Assembly (NCBI GenBank): GCA_951217055.1
Contig: OX578280.1
Span: 4,464,001 to 4,528,000, forward strand
Length of the DNA stretch: 64,000 nucleotides
Direction of reading: 5' to 3'
Source: Gerris lacustris
Lineage: Eukaryota; Arthropoda; Insecta; Hemiptera; Gerridae
This document shows positions 1 through 10,810 of this stretch, one piece after another. The notes beneath the pieces were generated by a model. It saw only the letters and a program-made list of their open reading frames with translations, was not told the DNA's origin and ran no database searches. The translations under genes and the position numbers were made by a program. Position 1 is the stretch's first letter; every line of letters begins with the position of its first letter.

Positions 1-540
1 GTTAGTTTTTAAATTTAAAAAAATAAATATGCCTCTAAAGAGTGTCCCACCTAACATGATCCACTCAATATCTCTAAGATCTATTGCAAGAAGAAAGACG
101 CGGTTTGCTGGGTCCTACGTTAACGTAAAATGCTAAGCACTTTAAGCGCTAAAATGCTTTGCAGCAATACTTAAAATATGAAAAAGTTAATAGGAAGACA
201 TTTTTTTAAGACTAGAGTCAGATATTATGGCTTAAAATAATAACATCATGCCATTTTCCTCCTTCAGTATTGAAGTTTTAAAATATGAGTTTTCAACTCA
301 GGTTTTACGGCTAAAATATTTGATCTAAGAGAAAATTTAAAAAATAAAAAGTACTTGTTTTGAGCCAAAAAATCGAAATCCACTCTTTAAAGTATTGATT
401 AGAGGCAACTTTTTTTCTCATCTTGCTGTACAGAGTACTTTTTTAACGAAATAAGTTGCTTATGCACTTTTAATTTATGTAGATTTAACGTTTCAAAGTA
501 AGGAATATTCAATCTTGAAATGTTTTTCCTAGACCGGCTA
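1..540. other. AT-rich stretch, no gene seen
   Basis: No reading frame of useful length, no recognisable repeat end and no RNA gene can be seen here. It is ordinary AT-rich sequence leading into the first copy of repeat A. Confidence 0.5.
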
Positions 541-865
541 GACCCATTATTTTAGTTGTACCTTAGGAAATTTCCGAATTCAACGAAACTTTGGGATGTT
601 GTTAGTGGGTGTCCAGTAGTACTACAACCAATTTTCGAGAAAAAAAACATTCTGTGCTAACTAAGGGAGAGGTCAAAAACCACAAAAAAAAACCAAAAAA
701 AAACAGTTGAATCTAGCGTAAAACTTTGTGATCGTAATTTGTAGAGGATTAAATTTCCTTCAAATTTCACTGGTCAAACTTATCTTTTGACCTCATGAAT
801 GACGGAATACAGGGCTTCAAAAAGTGCAAAATTTCTAAAACTTGTGAAAAACTGCTAAAATGACT
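541..865 (+). repeat. Interspersed repeat A, copy 1
   Basis: This copy shares the block GGATGTTGTTAGTGGGTGTC, a following GTGCAAAATTTCT block and a GTGAAAAACTGCTAAAAT block with the copies at 1143-1440 (same strand) and 1737-2045 (opposite strand). No coding potential or tRNA-type promoter was seen, so the class is unknown. Three diverged copies within 2 kb suggest local duplication or repeated insertion. Confidence 0.7.
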
Positions 866-1142
866 CGTTTTCGCTTTACTTTTCCCATTTTGCAACATAT
901 TCAATGGACTTATGGCTCATTTCGTATTTCCACTTGTTTTTATCCTAAGGGACCTTAATAAGATATAATATTAAAATAAAAATACCTATTTTAACCCTGA
1001 TTTGTACATGTAGTTTATTGTAACGATTCTTATTGTCTAATAATGTATATACTAAATTATTATAATAAAACATGATGTATAGGGCAAAATAAAGCCCTTT
1101 ATGTCTATTTATCTTCTAAAACAATGTGTAAGCCTCATTGTC

Positions 1143-1440
1143 CAGTCGTCATAGACTTAATTCAGGGGATACTTTAAAAAAAATTCCGAATTTTACGAAA
1201 CTTTAGGATGTTGTTAGTGAGTGTCCAGTAGTGCTACTCCAATTTTTAGAACAAAAAAGTTGTTATTTGCTAACTTGGGGGGGGGGGGGGGAGGTTGGAA
1301 GCCACAAAATGTTTACACTTTTTTCAATTTTTCGAAAAAATTCAATAAATATGCAGAGAATTAAATATCCTTCATTTTTCAAATACGGCTTCGATAAAGT
1401 GCAAAATTTCTCAAAATCGTGAAAAACTGCTAAAATACTT
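1143..1440 (+). repeat. Interspersed repeat A, copy 2
   Basis: Direct, diverged copy of the repeat at 541-865. It contains a run of 15 G at 1277-1291 that copy 1 does not have, so the G run is a later expansion or an assembly artefact. The short frame across it depends on that run and is not a gene. Confidence 0.7.
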
Positions 1441-1736
1441 GTTTTTCACTCCCGACCGTTGGAAATCAAACGTCCTATCGATACTTTTGTACTTTTTTAA
1501 ATACTCAGTATTTTTGAGAAAGTATAGTAATTGGGCGAAAAAACAACAAATTCATAGAAGGACGTGTCAAAATATAAAATAATATACATATTTTTTATAC
1601 ATGCATTTATTAATTCATTTCGATTTATGCTACTACATTCACAAAATGCAATTGTACGCTATTTTTGGCTTTTTATTTGTGAAGAATTAATAATCTAGGA
1701 CGACCAAGGATTATATTACAACAAAACGTTAATATA

Positions 1737-2045
1737 ATGAGTAATTTTGCACTTTTTGAAACCTTGTTCTCGTTACTTATAAGGTCAAAAATTAGTTTAA
1801 GCAAGGAAATTTGAAGGTAATTTAATCCTGTACAAATTACTATCACAAAGTTTTCCGCTAAAATCAACCGTTTTTTAAATATTTTGAAAAAACTGAAACA
1901 AGTGCAAAATTTGTGGTTTTGACAGGGTTTTTTGTTCAAAAAAATTGGGTGTAGCACTACTAGACACCCACTAACAACATCCCAAAGTGTCGTTAAATTC
2001 GTAATTTTTCAAAGGTACAAAGTATATGGCGACTGGACTAAGGGG
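1737..2045 (-). repeat. Interspersed repeat A, copy 3 (inverted)
   Basis: Reverse-complement copy of the repeats at 541 and 1143. The block CACCCACTAACAACATCCC at about 1967-1985 is the complement of the shared core. With copy 1 it forms an imperfect inverted pair around about 0.9 kb. Confidence 0.7.
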
Positions 2046-2097
2046 GGCCTCAAAAAAAATCTTGCACACGGGCCTCAGCAGGTCTAGTTCCGTCTCT

Positions 2098-2192
2098 GCA
2101 ATGTATACGTACTTAGCAGTGTGATTTTATAATTTATATTTAATGAAAAATATAAGGAACTTCGTTCCTACCGGGTGTCCCTCGACACCACA
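2098..2192 (+). repeat. End fragment of family V with GAA-loop hairpin
   Basis: This matches the last about 95 bases of the V element that ends at 28132. It includes the 13-base hairpin GGAAC-TTC-GTTCC at 2156-2168 (GGAAC-GAA-GTTCC on the other strand) and the terminal block GACACCACACGTA. It is followed directly by T-rich sequence and a P-family segment, as at the V ends at 28132 and 39338. Confidence 0.7.
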
Positions 2193-2440
2193 CGTATTTT
2201 TATGTCTCCGACTTTTAAAATTCCAAGACAGAAATCCATTTCAGACATCAGAGAACATTTTTGGTTCCGTGCCTGTCTGTCTGTCACTGAATTCTTGTGA
2301 ACCAGCATATCTTAAAAACTACACGTCTGATTTTAATGAAATTTGTATATGGTTGGTCATCATAATTAGTCCATTGTTGGTCCCATATAAGTTTCAACCT
2401 TCAGCGCCGATTTTTCTCTTCCACTCCACATAGGCACAAA
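2193..2440 (+). repeat. P-family repeat, 5' part
   Basis: P is the most abundant interspersed repeat of this window. This copy has the diagnostic order: ATGTCTCCGA, CAAGACAGAAATCC, TCAGACATCAG, a GGTTCCGTG block, a (TGTC)n run, a block ending TTTTAATGAAATTTG, then TTGGTCCCATATAAGTTTC. A full arm is about 560 bp and begins with a GNA-loop hairpin, which is missing here because a V end is joined on the left. Confidence 0.8.
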
Positions 2441-2690
2441 CAACATAAGGGGGAGGGGGGTTGTTTTGAAATTTTTATCTGAAAAAGAAATTTTGATTTG
2501 TTGCTATGAAAAATATAAAGAATACTTGTTTCTTGAAGAGTCAAAAATTTATCCAACTTCCTCTTATACGATTTTATAAAATTGAACTTTTTTGGATGTA
2601 GGGTACATTATGTAAAATAAAATATAGGTAATACTATGAGAACAAGCAGGAGATTTTTAAGAAGAGGCACTTTTCTTCGAAAAATTTCAA

Positions 2691-3285
2691 TTTAGCGAAT
2701 TTTCGAAGAAAATTCAGCTATTGCAATGGGTTCAAAAATTTTGTAACACGAATTTTTGAAAATTTTCTCCATGGAAATCCGTTTTAGACCATTCTGAATC
2801 GATTCCTATTATTTAACTTTTTTTTTTATGTATGTATGTATATATGGATGTATAATGTGTATGTATGTTATATGTGTCACTCCAGACGATAACTCAAACA
2901 AATTTTAAAATGTCAATAATATCAAAAGAAAGGATGAGTTCGTTGGCCAGAATTTTTGGAGTCCATTTAGGGGTCAAATTTTGACCATTAAGGGTCAAAA
3001 ATAGCATAAAAACATGTTTTTTCAATTTTACCCCCCTCTTATATGAAAATATGACAAAAGTGTACATAACATCAATACGTACTGTACTCTTAAAGAGCTT
3101 TCCAACGACATGCATCTTGAAGGGAAAATACTAGTTTGACTTTTGTACCCCGTACCCCTGTATACCATTTTTTTTTTTTTTTTACCCATCCAAATTCTAA
3201 ACCAAATATTACTATATTATCATAAGCCAATAATACGCAGATTTCTTTGAAAATTCGCTCATTAAGTCATGGTCCATGACTGGAC
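2691..3285 (+). mobile_element. Inverted-repeat element R, copy 1
   Basis: The two ends carry matching inverted repeats: AGCGAATTTTCGAAGAAAA near 2693 and its imperfect complement TTTCTTTGAAAATTCGCT near 3242. A second copy lies inverted at 37928-38530 with the same internal blocks, including GAGTTCGTTGGCCAGAAT and GAGCTTTCCAACGACATGCA. Both copies carry a TATG/ATAC microsatellite at the same internal position. No transposase is visible, so it is non-autonomous. The superfamily is not assignable. Confidence 0.7.
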
Positions 3286-3958
3286 TTTTTTTCTCATTAC
3301 AGGTATTGACTGTATTGTGAATAATGCAAATAAGGAAAACTACTTAAAAACAAAATATCCCTATTTCTATGTTATCTAGAAACAGCTGAAATAATCTGTT
3401 GATCGGAATAAATGATCTAGGATCGTTATGGCACGTAAGGAGTCTTTAAAGTAAGAATTATTTAGAAGTTTGCTGGAAGTGCTAAAAAAATACTTTCTCT
3501 TGGTCTGTATTTCACATTGTACTTTCTCCGGTGCTTGGGGCCATCTTCATCGTGAGAGCAACTCCTTGCTCGAGGCTATTTCTTCTATTGATTGCTTTGT
3601 CCAATCTCCTTCCCCTCACCGTTATTTCAGTTCAGGTCTTTACTATTATAGGATCCTACACCTCAATAGGTTAGGTATGCGGGTGATCTTTAAGATCGTG
3701 CCATTCTTACACGTTCTTCTTTCTTTTCTTTCTTCACGGTAGCTTTGTTACGAGACTCATTTTTCTTTTATTTTTTGCGGTTTATGAATTATTCTGTTGT
3801 ATCCCCGACAGTGTTGAAGTGTTACTGTAAAAAGAAAGCATACTTTATATCAGGGAGAACAAAGATAAAATTTAAACGATGTCTTCCTCCGTAGATCCTT
3901 ACCACCTTTATATTTTTATAGTAGAAAACATTAACTCGTTTTTGTCTTGAAAAATGAA
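3286..3958. other. Unassigned sequence upstream of the retrotransposon remnant
   Basis: The part at 3470-3742 is less AT-rich and pyrimidine-rich than its surroundings and has a 90-residue open frame. That frame shows no domain or signal I recognise, and the reverse strand gives nothing clearer. It may be an old retroelement or untranslated fragment. I do not call it a gene. Confidence 0.3.
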
Positions 3959-4106
3959 CCTGTAGCATCTGAACAAGTTCAGAAACACCTTTTACATCTG
4001 GAAACTTGGATCAAGCAGTGGAGAATCAAAATTAATGATAACAAAAGTGTCCACGTTTTGTTTGAGACATGGCATATGTGAATCAGTAACCCTCTCTAAC
4101 CACCTC
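3959..4106 (+). pseudogene. Jockey-type non-LTR reverse transcriptase remnant, part 1
   Basis: Frame 3959-4078 reads PVASEQVQKHLLHLETWIK and continues QWRIKINDNKSVHVLFE before a stop at 4079. This resembles the reverse-transcriptase region of Jockey-clade elements, where the same order (a leucine-rich helix, W-R-I-K-I/V-N, K-S-V-H/Q-V-x-F) precedes the YLG motif. A frameshift into frame 4077 then gives CESVTLSNHL, which corresponds to the family's C-P-P-V-T-L-N-N block. The region then runs into a 10-bp minisatellite and resumes at 4394. The copy is dead: stop, frameshift, array insertion, and loss of the endonuclease and catalytic domains. Assignment rests on motif recognition without a search. 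Confidence 0.8.
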
Positions 4107-4391
4107 TGACCACCACTAACCACCTCTAACCACCTCTGACCACCACTAACCACCTCTAATCACCTCTAACCACCTCTGACCACCTCTAACCACCTCTGAC
4201 CACCACTAACCACCTCTAATCACCTCTAACCACCTCTGGCCACCTCTAACCACCTCTAACCACCTCTGACCACAACTAACCACCTCTAATCACCTCTAAC
4301 CACCTCTGACCACCACTAACCACCTCTAACCACCTCTGACCACCACTAACCACCACTAACCCCCTCAACCAGCCTCCAACCACCTCTAACC
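4092..4391 (+). repeat. 10-bp minisatellite (ACCTCTAACC) inside the RT remnant
   Basis: About thirty units of a 10-base repeat with variants (CTAACCACCT, CTGACCACCT, CTAACCACCA) run without other sequence. The array sits exactly between two consecutive reverse-transcriptase blocks. The first unit can be read in frame as part of the RT (acc ctc tct aac cac ctc). This suggests the array expanded from the retrotransposon's own sequence rather than arriving by insertion. A second array of the same unit on the other strand is at 32051-32410. Confidence 0.95.
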
Positions 4392-4393
4392 AA

Positions 4394-4560
4394 ATTCCAA
4401 TCCCTCACTCTGGTTCCGTCCACTACCTTGGTTTACACCTGGACCGGCATTTGACCTGGGCACGCCTCACAAAACTTAAACGACAAGACTGCAACCGACA
4501 CTACAAACTTTTACACAGATTTCTACACCATCCATCAAACTCAGCCACAACCTGTCATTA
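4394..4560 (+). pseudogene. Jockey-type reverse transcriptase remnant, part 2
   Basis: From 4394 the frame reads IPIPHSGSV, then HYLGLHLDRHLTW, then ARLTKLKRQDCNRHYKLLHRF. The Y-L-G-x-x-L-D-R-x-L-T-W string is the hallmark thumb-side motif of Jockey-clade reverse transcriptases and normally follows the block found at 3959-4106. The match ends near 4560 at a junction with P-family sequence. About 55 residues remain. No complete retrotransposon is present in the window. Confidence 0.85.
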
Positions 4561-4562
4561 CC

Positions 4563-4706
4563 ATAGCTTTAAAAGTATACCTATCTGATTTGTATGAAAC
4601 TTGTATAGTTCATAGAAAGTAACCCGCAGATAGCCCCAGATTAATTTGAACCGTCTGCGCTCTTTAACTTTTGCTAAATTGATACTTTAATTCATGTAAC
4701 TTGAAC
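4563..4706 (+). repeat. P-family repeat, 3' part
   Basis: It contains AAAAGTATACCTATCTGATTT, a GCAGATAGCCCCAGATTAAT block and CGTCTGCGCTCTTTAACTTTT, the second half of a P arm. It abuts the reverse-transcriptase remnant. The text CTTGAAAAATGAA followed by an AGCATCT block occurs at both 3948 and 4707, so this stretch may have been duplicated or flanked by an insertion. Confidence 0.7.
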
Positions 4707-5078
4707 TTGAAAAATGAATTTACAGCATCTATAATATGTTAAACACCGTATATAGGAAAGGAGTATCGAGTATTTTAATTAACGTACTCTGCATAATGCA
4801 AGGATGTTTAAGAACCGTATGAAACATATATAAAACATTATGACGGTTGACTACTGGTGTGTGTCATGACCGGAATGGGAAGAAAGCGTGCTTACATGCA
4901 GCGAGAACTCCGTTATCTATTCTCCTTTCTAACGCACCAAACTTAGCTAACTACACCTTACTCAGGGAAAGTAAAGCCCTAAGCTCTTCTTCACTGACAT
5001 TTGATAACAATAATTATAACTTGAACTTAATCCTTTTCTTTCGACGATTTATTTTATTATTTTTACTGTCTTACTATA

Positions 5079-5230
5079 TACTTGGCATAGCGTGGCTCTA
5101 TATATCATTGAAGCGAACTTAATGCAATAAATGTTAGATATTAAAAATAAAACGTTAATCATGATGAGTTGATAGTTAAAGAGAATAGCTGTAAATAGAG
5201 AGCAGTGTAGTGGGGGAGAGGGCCCTTGGT
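5079..5230 (-). repeat. Family T end fragment
   Basis: The blocks GGCATAGCGTGGCTCTAT, ATCATTGAAGCGA and CATGATGAGTTGATAGTT match the T end seen at 20971, 22480 and 45262. It is a truncated, diverged copy. Both overlapping short frames here are by-products. Confidence 0.7.
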
Positions 5231-5505
5231 TATCAAATACCTTCATATATGAAAATTTTTAGCTATAATTAACGTAATGTTTTACCTAGTTTTAATGTAA
5301 GTCAATATTATGCAAAAAAAGAAGATACATATATAGGTAAAATCGTGTATATTTCTCTATGAGTAAATAAATACTTAATACCTATACCAATTTTTTAATT
5401 TCTATTCCTATTTTACTCCAGATAGCATTCTTGAACTCCGTGTCCATGTATTTTGCATGCCAGAGATCAAACAATACTGATAGTTGTTCACTTATACACT
5501 TAGCC

Positions 5506-5797
5506 GGTGGCGTATCCAGTGGCTAGGTCTGGAGGGGGGGCATTCGCAATGGTAACAAGAAAAGGGAACTACTTATTCAACAAAGCACCCCCCCCCCCCC
5601 AAAAAAAATGGTGTGCACCCCCATAAAAAAAAAGTACAACGAATACACAAAAAAACCTCCACGCCCAAGTAACAACTATTTTAGAACGTATTCGTTAGAA
5701 AAGTATATGCTAATGCTTACTGCAGTACAATATTTCACTGATAGTATGGGCGTCGTCTGCAGTTAATTATTTGGGGGGGGGGGGATTTTTGGGAGGG
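5506..5797 (+). mobile_element. hAT-like non-autonomous element, truncated copy
   Basis: It begins GGTGGCGTATCCAGTGGCTA and continues AGGTCTGG, then contains long C and G runs and an AGTTAATTATT-GGGG block. This matches the complement of 36330-36662, where the other end (GATACGCCAC) is also preserved. The CAGTGGCG-type end suggests hAT affinity. No transposase is present. Confidence 0.6.
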
Positions 5798-6138
5798 GGC
5801 TAATGATGATCGCTAAAAGCTTCTATACTAAGACAAAGCCTAGACTAGACCGATATTAATTTTCATAACGTGAGAATGCAGTTAGAGTTGACTAAAATAA
5901 AAATCCTGTCAAGTACTTGCCAGCAAGTTACTAAAAGGGTTTCTTCGGTCATAAAAATTCATAAATAGAACATTGTTGTTTTTTTTAAATAAAATATGTA
6001 TATAACGTTGCACTTTTGGGAAACAAGGTGTGCACATATTATGCTTTAGATATCTTAAGCTTAAGTATGCACTTTATTGTTCTTTTAGGGGTGATGGCAG
6101 CCAATTTGGAATTACAAATGTACTTTAAATCAAATTAT

Positions 6139-6180
6139 AATAAATTATAATCGTAGTAAGAATACTACCTAAAACTTAAA
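6139..6180. repeat. Fragment of tRNA-bearing repeat tail
   Basis: It carries ATCAAATTATAATAAATTA and ACTACCTAAAACTTAAAAA, as in the arms of the elements at 9699-10566 and 34635-34993. It is too short to orient. Confidence 0.45.
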
Positions 6181-6775
6181 AACTGGAAATATATACTTGT
6201 GAACCAAATATCAATACTTTTAAAATGATATCCAACTTCAAATTTTCAATTATGGATCTCAATAGTTACGGCCACCTAAAATTTCTAAAGTTTGAATTAT
6301 TTGTATCAACTCCCGGAAATATCTGTATTTTTTCCTTATTTATAGGACCTGTCCTAATGGGGTAGCAGGTGATGGGGGGGGGCATTTTTTTGAGTTGGGT
6401 TTTATTTTTTCGGGGGTTAAAATAAAAGGCCACTATTTTGGAAACGCGATGTATATTTGTGAACAAAAATGTAATACCTTTAAAATGATACCCAACTTCA
6501 AATTTTGAAGAAATAAAAATGTTGGGTCTCCATAGTTACAGCCACCTTAAATTTCTTAAATTTGACTCTTTTATATCATCTCCCGGAAATATCATAGGAC
6601 CAAAGTGATGTATATTTTTGCCTTATTTTTAGGACCGCTCCTAATGGGGTAGTGAGGAATTTGTTTGCGTTTTGTTTTAATTTTTTCGGGGTGAAAAGGC
6701 CACCATTTTGGAAACGCGATATATATTTGTAATCTAAATTTTAATTCCTTTGAAATGAGACCTAACTTAAAAAAA
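6175..6775. repeat. Tandem repeat of about 260-280 bp, just over two copies
   Basis: CCAACTTCAAATTTT recurs at about 6232 and 6492, CCCGGAAATATC at about 6313 and 6591, and GGAAACGCGATGTATATTTG at about 6439 with a close copy near 6709. A third partial unit ends near 6775. The units are diverged and carry no frame of interest. Confidence 0.8.
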
Positions 6776-7560
6776 ATCTGTAAAAATCTGTAGCTTCAGT
6801 ATGTAATCAGTATTAGAAGCTTGCTTACGCTCGCTTCAATTATCTTGGTTGAATCCAGAACCTCTTGATGAAAAGGGGTTGGCTTAGATTGGTTTTTCTA
6901 TAAGACGAAGGGAAAACTCTATTACTTTATGATTACGTGTCACAATGAAGTAAATCTTTCCCAACTTAAACCTACACTGCGTCAAAAAGAAGTTTTCTCT
7001 AACTCTAATGCTTCTACTGAAAAGTATAATAATATAGAAATTGTTGTCGCATTGTTTATTTGTCTAAATAATGTCCTAACCCAATTATCATTTAATTTAC
7101 TGTCATGCGACTTAAAAGTAAGTTTTTATATAGATCGATAACAATATACTTTTTTATAAGTTCAATATATATAAACGTCTATTTATGGTAGGAAGTACGA
7201 GAAAACGAGAAATGCATCTACCTGGTCGATGACACCAAAAGAGAAAGTAAAAGAATAGTAAAAAAATAATAATAATAAAAAAGGCTGAGATAGAGAATAT
7301 TTTACGAATAGAGAAATAAAATTAAATCTAACATTAGATTCTTTATATTATTTCTTTGTCACGAGTTTGAAAATAATGTTTGAGCGTGACTCTGTCATTT
7401 CGATGATTTTGGTGAAATATAGCTGCTAAAATTGAATATGTATCTTTTTAATTTTTCTTAATTTCCACCTCCAAAACAATTATTCTGAATTCACAGCTAT
7501 CTCTCTGCTTCATTGTCAAATAAATAATCTGAAAACATAGTTCTTAAGCACGTATTTCTT
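6776..7560. other. Unassigned AT-rich sequence
   Basis: Nothing is supported here except a degenerate T-type end box (GCTTACGCTCGCTTCAAT) near 6820-6840. The 70-residue frame at 6929-7141 shows no domain and has AT-driven codon use. Confidence 0.4.
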
Positions 7561-7563
7561 TTA

Positions 7564-8640
7564 AGTAGTGCGACACATAGCTTCAACGCTTCCGATTTCG
7601 TTTATATTATATACTTTTACACAACCTAATATTGTCAAATTTGAATAATTTTCCACCGTTTTTTTAAATTTGTCAAAAAGTATCAATTTAGCAAAATTTA
7701 ATGTGCACAGACGGATGGAACTAATCTAGGGCTCTCTGCAGGCTATTTTCGACAAACCATCTAAATTTTATAAAAATAAAATAAGTTCTTTTGAAGCTAT
7801 AGGTGTATATTTATAAATGTATGTTTCAGCGCATGTGAAAGAGAAAAAAAAATGGGCGCAATAACAGACTACCACCTAAATTTCATTAAAATTGGACAAG
7901 TAGTTTTTAAGATAATGTTGATTCGCAAAACTTGAGTGACAGACAAACACAGAATCGAATCCGTCACAGACTGTGGTCTGAAACGGATTTCTGTCCTGGA
8001 ATTTTGAAATCGGAGACATAAACATTTTTGTACACATAGCTTCCGCGATACCTACGGTAAGCTCGGAAGCAAAATTGTAAATATAATGGTATGAAAAGTG
8101 CTAATTACTGTTTTGCTTCCGAGCTTACAGAAATGTTACGAAAGCTATGTGATCGTTCTAAAGAACGAAAAAATTTTATGTCTCCAATTCTAAAAATTCT
8201 AAAACAAAAATCAGGGAACATTTTTGGTTCCGTGTCTGTGTGTCAGTCTGACAGTCTGTCTGTCTGTCTGTCACTCAATTTTTGCGAACCAACATATCTT
8301 AAAAACTACACGTCCGATTTAAAAGAAATTTGTATGGTAGGGGTAGGTCATAATTAGCTCATTGTTACTCCCATATAAGTTTCAACCTTCTGCGCTAATT
8401 TGTTTCTCTTCCTACATTCGAGCAAACACATACATTTATTTACACCTATTCAAAAGTACTTATCTGATTTGTATGAAACTTTTATAATTTATCAAAAGTA
8501 AGCCGCAGATTAGCCTCAGATTTATTTGAATTGTCTGCGCTCGTTAACTTTTGCTAAGTCGATACTTAATTCATAACAGACAGACAAAAAATTGATTAAA
8601 TAGACAGACAGGAAGGGAACCAATTTAAAAAAAGTAAAGA
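7564..8640. mobile_element. P-family foldback: two arms head to head
   Basis: The left arm (7564-8080, minus orientation) ends with AGCTCGGAAGCAAAA. A spacer of about 25 bases follows. The right arm (8103-8605, plus) starts with TTTTGCTTCCGAGCTTAC. Each arm has the P order: hairpin, ATGTCTCCGA, TCAGGGAACATTTTTGGTTC, (TGTC)n, then GGTCCCATATAAGTTTCAAC. The locus at 49873-51330 has the same arm-spacer-arm plan with a similar spacer, so the symmetric form appears to be a real unit of the family. No protein is encoded. Confidence 0.8.
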
Positions 8641-8900
8641 GCGCAGACGGTTGAAATTAATTTGAGGCTATCTGCAAGCTACTTTCGACAAACCATCCAA
8701 ATTTCATAATAATCAGTTGAGTACTTTTGAAGGTATAGGTCTAAATAAATGTATGTTTGTGCGCATGTGGAGGATAAAATAGAGGGCGCAGAAGGTTGAA
8801 ACTTATATGGGATCAACAATGGGCTAAGTATAACCTACCATTCCAATTTCATTAAAATCGGAAGTGTTGTTTTTTTAGATATCTTGGTTCGCAAAAATAC
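8625..8900 (-). repeat. P-family repeat, partial
   Basis: It carries AAAGAGCGCAGACGGTTGAA, GGCTATCTGCAAGCTACTTT and TATGGGATCAACAATGG in P minus-strand order. It stops before the (TGTC)n core and so is truncated, immediately next to the foldback at 7564-8640. Confidence 0.75.
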
Positions 8901-9231
8901 GTTTTATCTCTTTCCAACTACAATATCTCGAAAACGGTATGTCTCACTTCAAACATGCATAGTACCTTTTTTATGCAGAATTATGTGAGGAATAATTTTG
9001 GTAATAATACTTCTCTTCAAAAAATAAACCGTTTTGGGTAAAAAGTGAAAAATAAGTAAATTTTGGACTTTAAGAAGGGGGAGGGGGGACGCGCCCCCTC
9101 AGGAGAGGGGAACTTTACTGTTTCTTACTACTAAACCCCCTTAAAGTGTTTTCACAAAGTTTCAAAACTTTATATATTATTTCCCCCATTTGCTGTTTTT
9201 TATTTACTAATTTGCCTTGACTAAATTGGCA
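8901..9231. other. Unassigned spacer with a GC hairpin
   Basis: No gene is seen. GAGGGGGGACGCGCCCCCTC near 9081-9101 is a near-perfect GC hairpin. The last bases (AAATTGGCAG) resemble the outer end of a P arm. Confidence 0.35.
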
Positions 9232-9540
9232 GTCTATTTTAACAAGAGGGATGCAAGCCGACTCAACCCTACGATAATGAATGCGAAAGAAGAATCCCAG
9301 TCTAAAAAAGTAACAACTATATCAGTTTGGAATAATACTTTCTACTGTTTTACACTTTGATTCGACAAAATGTAAGCAAATATAGAACCCACTAAAATAC
9401 AGACCCACTAACGTCAGCATTCTATAGCGTAGGGCTTCCGCAGGCATCGTGTAATAAGACAAGATTTCCCTCGGAGATTAAATGACGCACGATGTTTCCA
9501 GTCTAAATGTCTCCTTTGGGAAATCAATAATAATTATTAC
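9232..9540 (+). repeat. Repeat S, copy 1
   Basis: About 300 bases match 51341-51655 in the same orientation, sharing TCAGCATTCTATAGCGTAGG, GAAGAATCCCAGTCTA and GAAATCAATAATAATT. In both places the copy directly follows a P outer end (AATTGGCAG). S is therefore either part of a longer P form or a segmental duplication. It has no frame and no tRNA promoter. Confidence 0.8.
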
Positions 9541-9698
9541 TCTAATGTAGATTTCTTCTATTTATTTATTTATTGACAGAATTACACTATTGTTGACGAC
9601 ATGACAAAAATGAAATATTGACTACAAATTGCATAACATTATTTAAAGAATACAAAACCAATTAGTATAGTTTGAGTAGCAATAACTTAGAGTCTGTA

Positions 9699-10566
9699 TT
9701 TTATTTTAAATCAAATTATAATTATCAATAACTATACGGGAGACATACAGAGAAAAATAGCTCAGTTGGTAAGAGCACCTGTGACGGATTAATAGGATTT
9801 ATTTTACATCTATTTTTACATACTGTTACATCTATTTTACTACGTTTTTATTAGCTTGCATTCTTGTTTGTTTGTTTGTTTGTCCGGTACAAATCTGGCA
9901 ATCGATTTCTAACTAACTCCCCGAATAGCTAGACATTTGAAACTTTTAGCATAGCTCAGAACACGATGACAATGCATTATTTTAATACTTTTAGCCATCT
10001 TTCAGCAGAATTTAATTAGTTTTCAGCAAATTTTGCTGTGCGGAAAGTTAGTTCGGAAAAAATCCGCAAGTTATTTTATTTGTTTTGCCATATCCAATAT
10101 TTAAGCAATCTTCATTTTGACGGGTCTCAAATTTGTGATAGATAAACATTGAATGACAGCAAAACAGGAAATATCGATTATATTATTTATCGATTATATT
10201 ATTTCAAATATATCGATGGCATGCTTTAGATTTGGTGTTGGGGAGATCCGTTGTACAAAGATTTATCCTTTTATAGGTTTAAGATCAGCTCTCTGGATGG
10301 TTGTAATTTATGTGAAGTAAATAAATTCGGAACAATTTTTATTTCACTAACATTATATATTATATAACAATAACAATTATATTATCAACATTACATACGA
10401 TTCAACAGAAAATTTAAAAACGTAGTATATACAAAGTTCTTTTTATCTGGAAATTTTTCTCCGTATGTCTCCCGTAGTTATTGATAATTATAATTTGATT
10501 TAAAGTAAAATTTAATCTTTCCGTAGTATGAAAACTACCAAAACCTTAAAAATTTGAATTTCTTAT
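9699..10566. mobile_element. tRNA-bearing repeat with inverted arms and 10-bp flanking duplication
   Basis: AGAGTCTGTA occurs at 9689-9698 and again at 10567-10576, a likely target-site duplication. The left arm reads TTTTAAATCAAATTATAATT onward to CGGGAGACATACAGAGAAAAA. The right arm (about 10447-10510) is its complement and is followed by CCGTAGTATGAAAACTACC. At 9759-9778 it contains TAGCTCAGTTGGTAAGAGCA, a classic tRNA D-arm and A-box. The same arm sequences flank the tRNA-derived unit at 34635-34993. It looks like an inverted SINE pair or composite. Confidence 0.65.
9759..9778 (+). promoter_or_regulatory. tRNA-type A box (RNA polymerase III internal promoter)
   Basis: TAGCTCAGTTGGTAAGAGCA matches the D-arm of many eukaryotic tRNAs. 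No matching anticodon arm or T arm follows, so it is a 5' tRNA fragment within the repeat and not a tRNA gene. Confidence 0.6.
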
Positions 10567-10810
10567 AGAGTCTGTAGTATTTATACAAAATTCAAGAAAC
10601 AGAATATATGCGAGTACTTATTATGAGCCATCATTGGGGGAAAGAAGAAGATTAGTAGATTTGATAAGGAAGGAATCAAACAAAGATAGACTAGGGGATA
10701 TCTCCTTCATATACTGAAACCCACTCGCCCAATTACTAAAAATGTGATACGTTAGCCACACGGGGTAAAAGTGGTAGCTTTCCTATTTGGGGGGGGGGGA
10801 TCACTCACCA

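Noticed and set aside
2894..3115. 73-residue minus frame, similar to one at 37980-38273
   Set aside because: Both lie in the two copies of non-coding element R, and the reading is not preserved between copies.
4092..4391. Interstitial telomere tract
   Set aside because: The unit is ACCTCTAACC, not the insect TTAGG repeat. Similarity is limited to GGTTAG on the other strand.
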